Source: Prevotellaceae bacterium (lineage in GTDB: Bacteria > Bacteroidota > Bacteroidia > Bacteroidales > Bacteroidaceae). From it: 60,749 nucleotides of DNA. The first letter of the stretch is position 1, and every line of letters starts with the position of its first letter. Where the stretch lies: NCBI GenBank assembly GCA_029226205.1, contig JAQXXT010000074.1:1-60749 (forward strand). The letters are read 5' to 3'. Under the pieces are notes generated by a model. It saw nothing but the letters and a program-made list of their open reading frames with translations, was not told the origin of the DNA and did no database searches. The translations under genes and the position numbers were made by a program. Below are positions 59,284 through 60,749 of this stretch, piece by piece.

Positions 59284-60624
59284 ATGCCGGGTCCGTTTGA
59301 GATGACGGCCCGCAAAGGAAAAATGAAAGGAAAAACGCTTACTCTACTGGAACTGAACCACCTCGTCCGTCGGGCGATAGAGATTGCTATGCCCGGCAGC
59401 TACTGGGTGGAGGCGGAGCTGTCGGAAGCCCGTGAGCGCGGCGGCCATTGTTATATGGACCTGATCCAGAAAGACGAACAGTCGAACACGCCGATCGCCC
59501 ATGCCTCTGCGAAATGCTGGCGGTCGACATGGGGCTTCGTGAAAGCCAACTTCGAAAGAATCACAGGACAGTCTGTTCATGCGGGTATGAAAGTGCTGTT
59601 GCAGGTTCATGCGCAGTTTCATGAGAACTATGGCTTCTCGTGGATCGTAGATGATATCGATCCGACCTATACCCTCGGCGATATGGCCCGGAAACGAAAG
59701 GAGATCCTTCGACAGTTGGAGAAAGAGGGTGTCATCGATCTGCAGAAAGCCCTTCGGCTCGGTTCTTTCGCCCAGCATATCGCCGTCATCTCCAGTGACC
59801 AGGCGGCGGGGTATGGTGATTTCTGTAACCAGCTTGCTACAAACGATTATGGCTTCACGTTCTCCGTGACGCTCTTCCCCGCCGTGATGCAGGGCGAAGG
59901 GGTGGAGCAGAGTATCATCGCGGCATTGAACGCTATCAATGCCGATCTGGATGCTTTCGATGCCGTCGTCATCATCCGTGGTGGTGGCGCGACGAGTGAT
60001 CTCTCGGGTTTCGACACCCTGACGTTGGCGGAGAATGTTGCCAACTTCCCGCTGCCGATCATCACGGGTATCGGCCATGAGCGCGATGAGAGTGTCCTCG
60101 ACCGCGTGAGCTTCCAGCGTGTGAAGACGCCGACGGCCGCTGCCGCCTTCCTTATCGATAACCTCGCCCGCACGTGGACCGTCATCGCTAACTGTCAGGA
60201 ACAGATGGCCCGGCTCGTACAGCGGCGTATGGAGGAAGAGAAAGGCCGGTTGAAAGTACTGTCGGGAAAGATCCCGGTCCTTTTCTCGTTGGTACGGGCC
60301 AAGGAAGGGAATCGGCTGGAGCGCCTCATGGGACGTCTGACGATGGCAATGGAAGACAAACTTAGTCGCTCGCGTCATCAGGTGGAACTGCTTGACAACC
60401 GTATCCCCATGCTCCTCAGTCAGATTCTTCTGCGCCGTCGGCACCAGCTTGAAATGCTTGGACAGCGGCTGCAGGCCCAGGATCCGAAACAGTTGCTCAA
60501 GCGTGGCTATTCCTTGACATTGAAAGATGGAAAGGCCGTGAAGGATGCCGCAATACTTCAAAAAGGTGATCGCCTCACCACAGTCTTTGAGCGTGGCAAG
60601 GCGGTATCCATCGTCGCTGAGTGA
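59284..60624 (+). CDS. xseA: Exodeoxyribonuclease VII large subunit
   Basis: It degrades single-stranded DNA to oligonucleotides in repair. The 446-residue protein has an N-terminal OB fold (LTLLELNHLVRRAIEIAM; SYWVEAELSEARERGGHCYMDLIQKD), the catalytic domain with VVIIRGGGATSDLSGFDTLTLA and PIITGIGHERDESVLD, and a coiled-coil C-terminus. Starts at 59284, 59302 and 59323 are all in frame; a later one may be used, since the conserved part begins near residue 19. The small subunit xseB is not next to it within the window. Confidence 0.95.
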   Translation: MPGPFEMTARKGKMKGKTLTLLELNHLVRRAIEIAMPGSYWVEAELSEARERGGHCYMDLIQKDEQSNTPIAHASAKCWRSTWGFVKANFERITGQSVHAGMKVLLQVHAQFHENYGFSWIVDDIDPTYTLGDMARKRKEILRQLEKEGVIDLQKALRLGSFAQHIAVISSDQAAGYGDFCNQLATNDYGFTFSVTLFPAVMQGEGVEQSIIAALNAINADLDAFDAVVIIRGGGATSDLSGFDTLTLAENVANFPLPIITGIGHERDESVLDRVSFQRVKTPTAAAAFLIDNLARTWTVIANCQEQMARLVQRRMEEEKGRLKVLSGKIPVLFSLVRAKEGNRLERLMGRLTMAMEDKLSRSRHQVELLDNRIPMLLSQILLRRRHQLEMLGQRLQAQDPKQLLKRGYSLTLKDGKAVKDAAILQKGDRLTTVFERGKAVSIVAE

Positions 60625-60631
60625 TTTTCTA

Positions 60632-60749
60632 CCACCGTAGGGTGCGGCCCTTGTGGCCGTCCTAATCGGGAATTTGATCCACCGTAGGGTGCGGCCCTTG
60701 TGGCCGTCCTAATCGGGAATTTGATCCACCGTAGGGTGCGGCCCTTGTG
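60632..60749 (+). repeat. Tandem family A repeats, period 47 bp
   Basis: Forward A copies at 60632-60665, 60679-60712 and 60726-60749 (cut by the window end) share an identical linker (TCGGGAATTTGAT). The array begins seven bases after the xseA stop codon and probably continues beyond the window. Confidence 0.93.

Noticed and set aside
60632..60749. CRISPR-like array at the window end
   Set aside because: The linker between units is identical, so there are no spacers.

Overview
The window reads as chromosomal DNA of a Bacteroidota bacterium, most likely in or near Prevotellaceae (Prevotella/Segatella). The signs are a SusC/SusD pair, type IX secretion (T9SS) genes, an ExbB-ExbD-ExbD set with a TonB, DUF5686 and DUF1573 proteins, a LutABC lactate system, and promoters of the Bacteroidota form TTTG-N19/20-TAnnTTTG. 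Placement at genus level is an inference from protein style, not from a search.

Layout. 1-466: repeats and the susC promoter. 467-5332: SusC/SusD nutrient-uptake pair, then a terminator. 5434-6300: PD-(D/E)XK (Rpn-type) nuclease/transposase. 6337-6499: a promoter and terminator with no gene between them. 6673-7683: outer-membrane barrel protein. 7890-17228 (minus): porQ, cmk, an alpha-2-macroglobulin, a DUF1573 protein and ispH. 17314-20117 (plus): tonB (TTG start), a polyprenyl diphosphate synthase and tatD, then tRNA-Ser(GGA). 20581-22869: exbB, an unknown membrane protein, exbD, exbD. 22979-27538: an Lrp regulator and two secreted proteins with T9SS-like C-terminal tails. 27782-30589 (minus): DUF2442, rsmF-like, thyA, folA. 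30649-35687 (minus): a PorE-like OmpA lipoprotein and a DUF5686 protein. 35946-44512 (plus): AraC regulator, GNAT protein, then a ketosynthase-ACP-MMPL exporter-FAD oxidoreductase-LolA set that looks like a lipid or polyene synthesis and export locus. 45101-47954 (minus): fabG and topB. 48072-50797: lutABC. 50877-53222 (minus): a three-gene surface-glycan operon. 53299-54420: a REP-associated tyrosine transposase (RAYT). 54570-57755 (minus): purT, a cytidylate-kinase-like gene and a MATE exporter. 57850-60624: subtilase and xseA.

What stands out is the intergenic DNA. At least seven families of short palindromic repeats fill most gaps, often as composite inverted units. Family A/B (stem-loops with a shared CTTGT loop and CCACCGTAGGG flank) has about thirty copies. 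Family D (TAGGGACATGAT then a mirrored ATCATGT) supplies the TAG stop codon of three unrelated genes (ispH, porQ, the GNAT gene) and lies directly against the stop of a fourth. Family F (9-bp stem CTTGCGCTT) is tied to the RAYT gene: one copy sits in frame inside it, one 14 bp after it, and one between tonB and the prenyl synthase gene. The RAYT itself carries an extra C-terminal domain that may be a DprA-like fold. This repeat/transposase system, and the stop-codon placement of family D, are the best candidates for something undescribed.

Functional threads: outer-membrane energy and uptake (TonB, ExbBD, SusCD), type IX secretion (PorQ, PorE-like, two possible cargo proteins), isoprenoid supply (IspH, prenyl synthase), and one-carbon/nucleotide metabolism (FolA, ThyA, PurT, Cmk).
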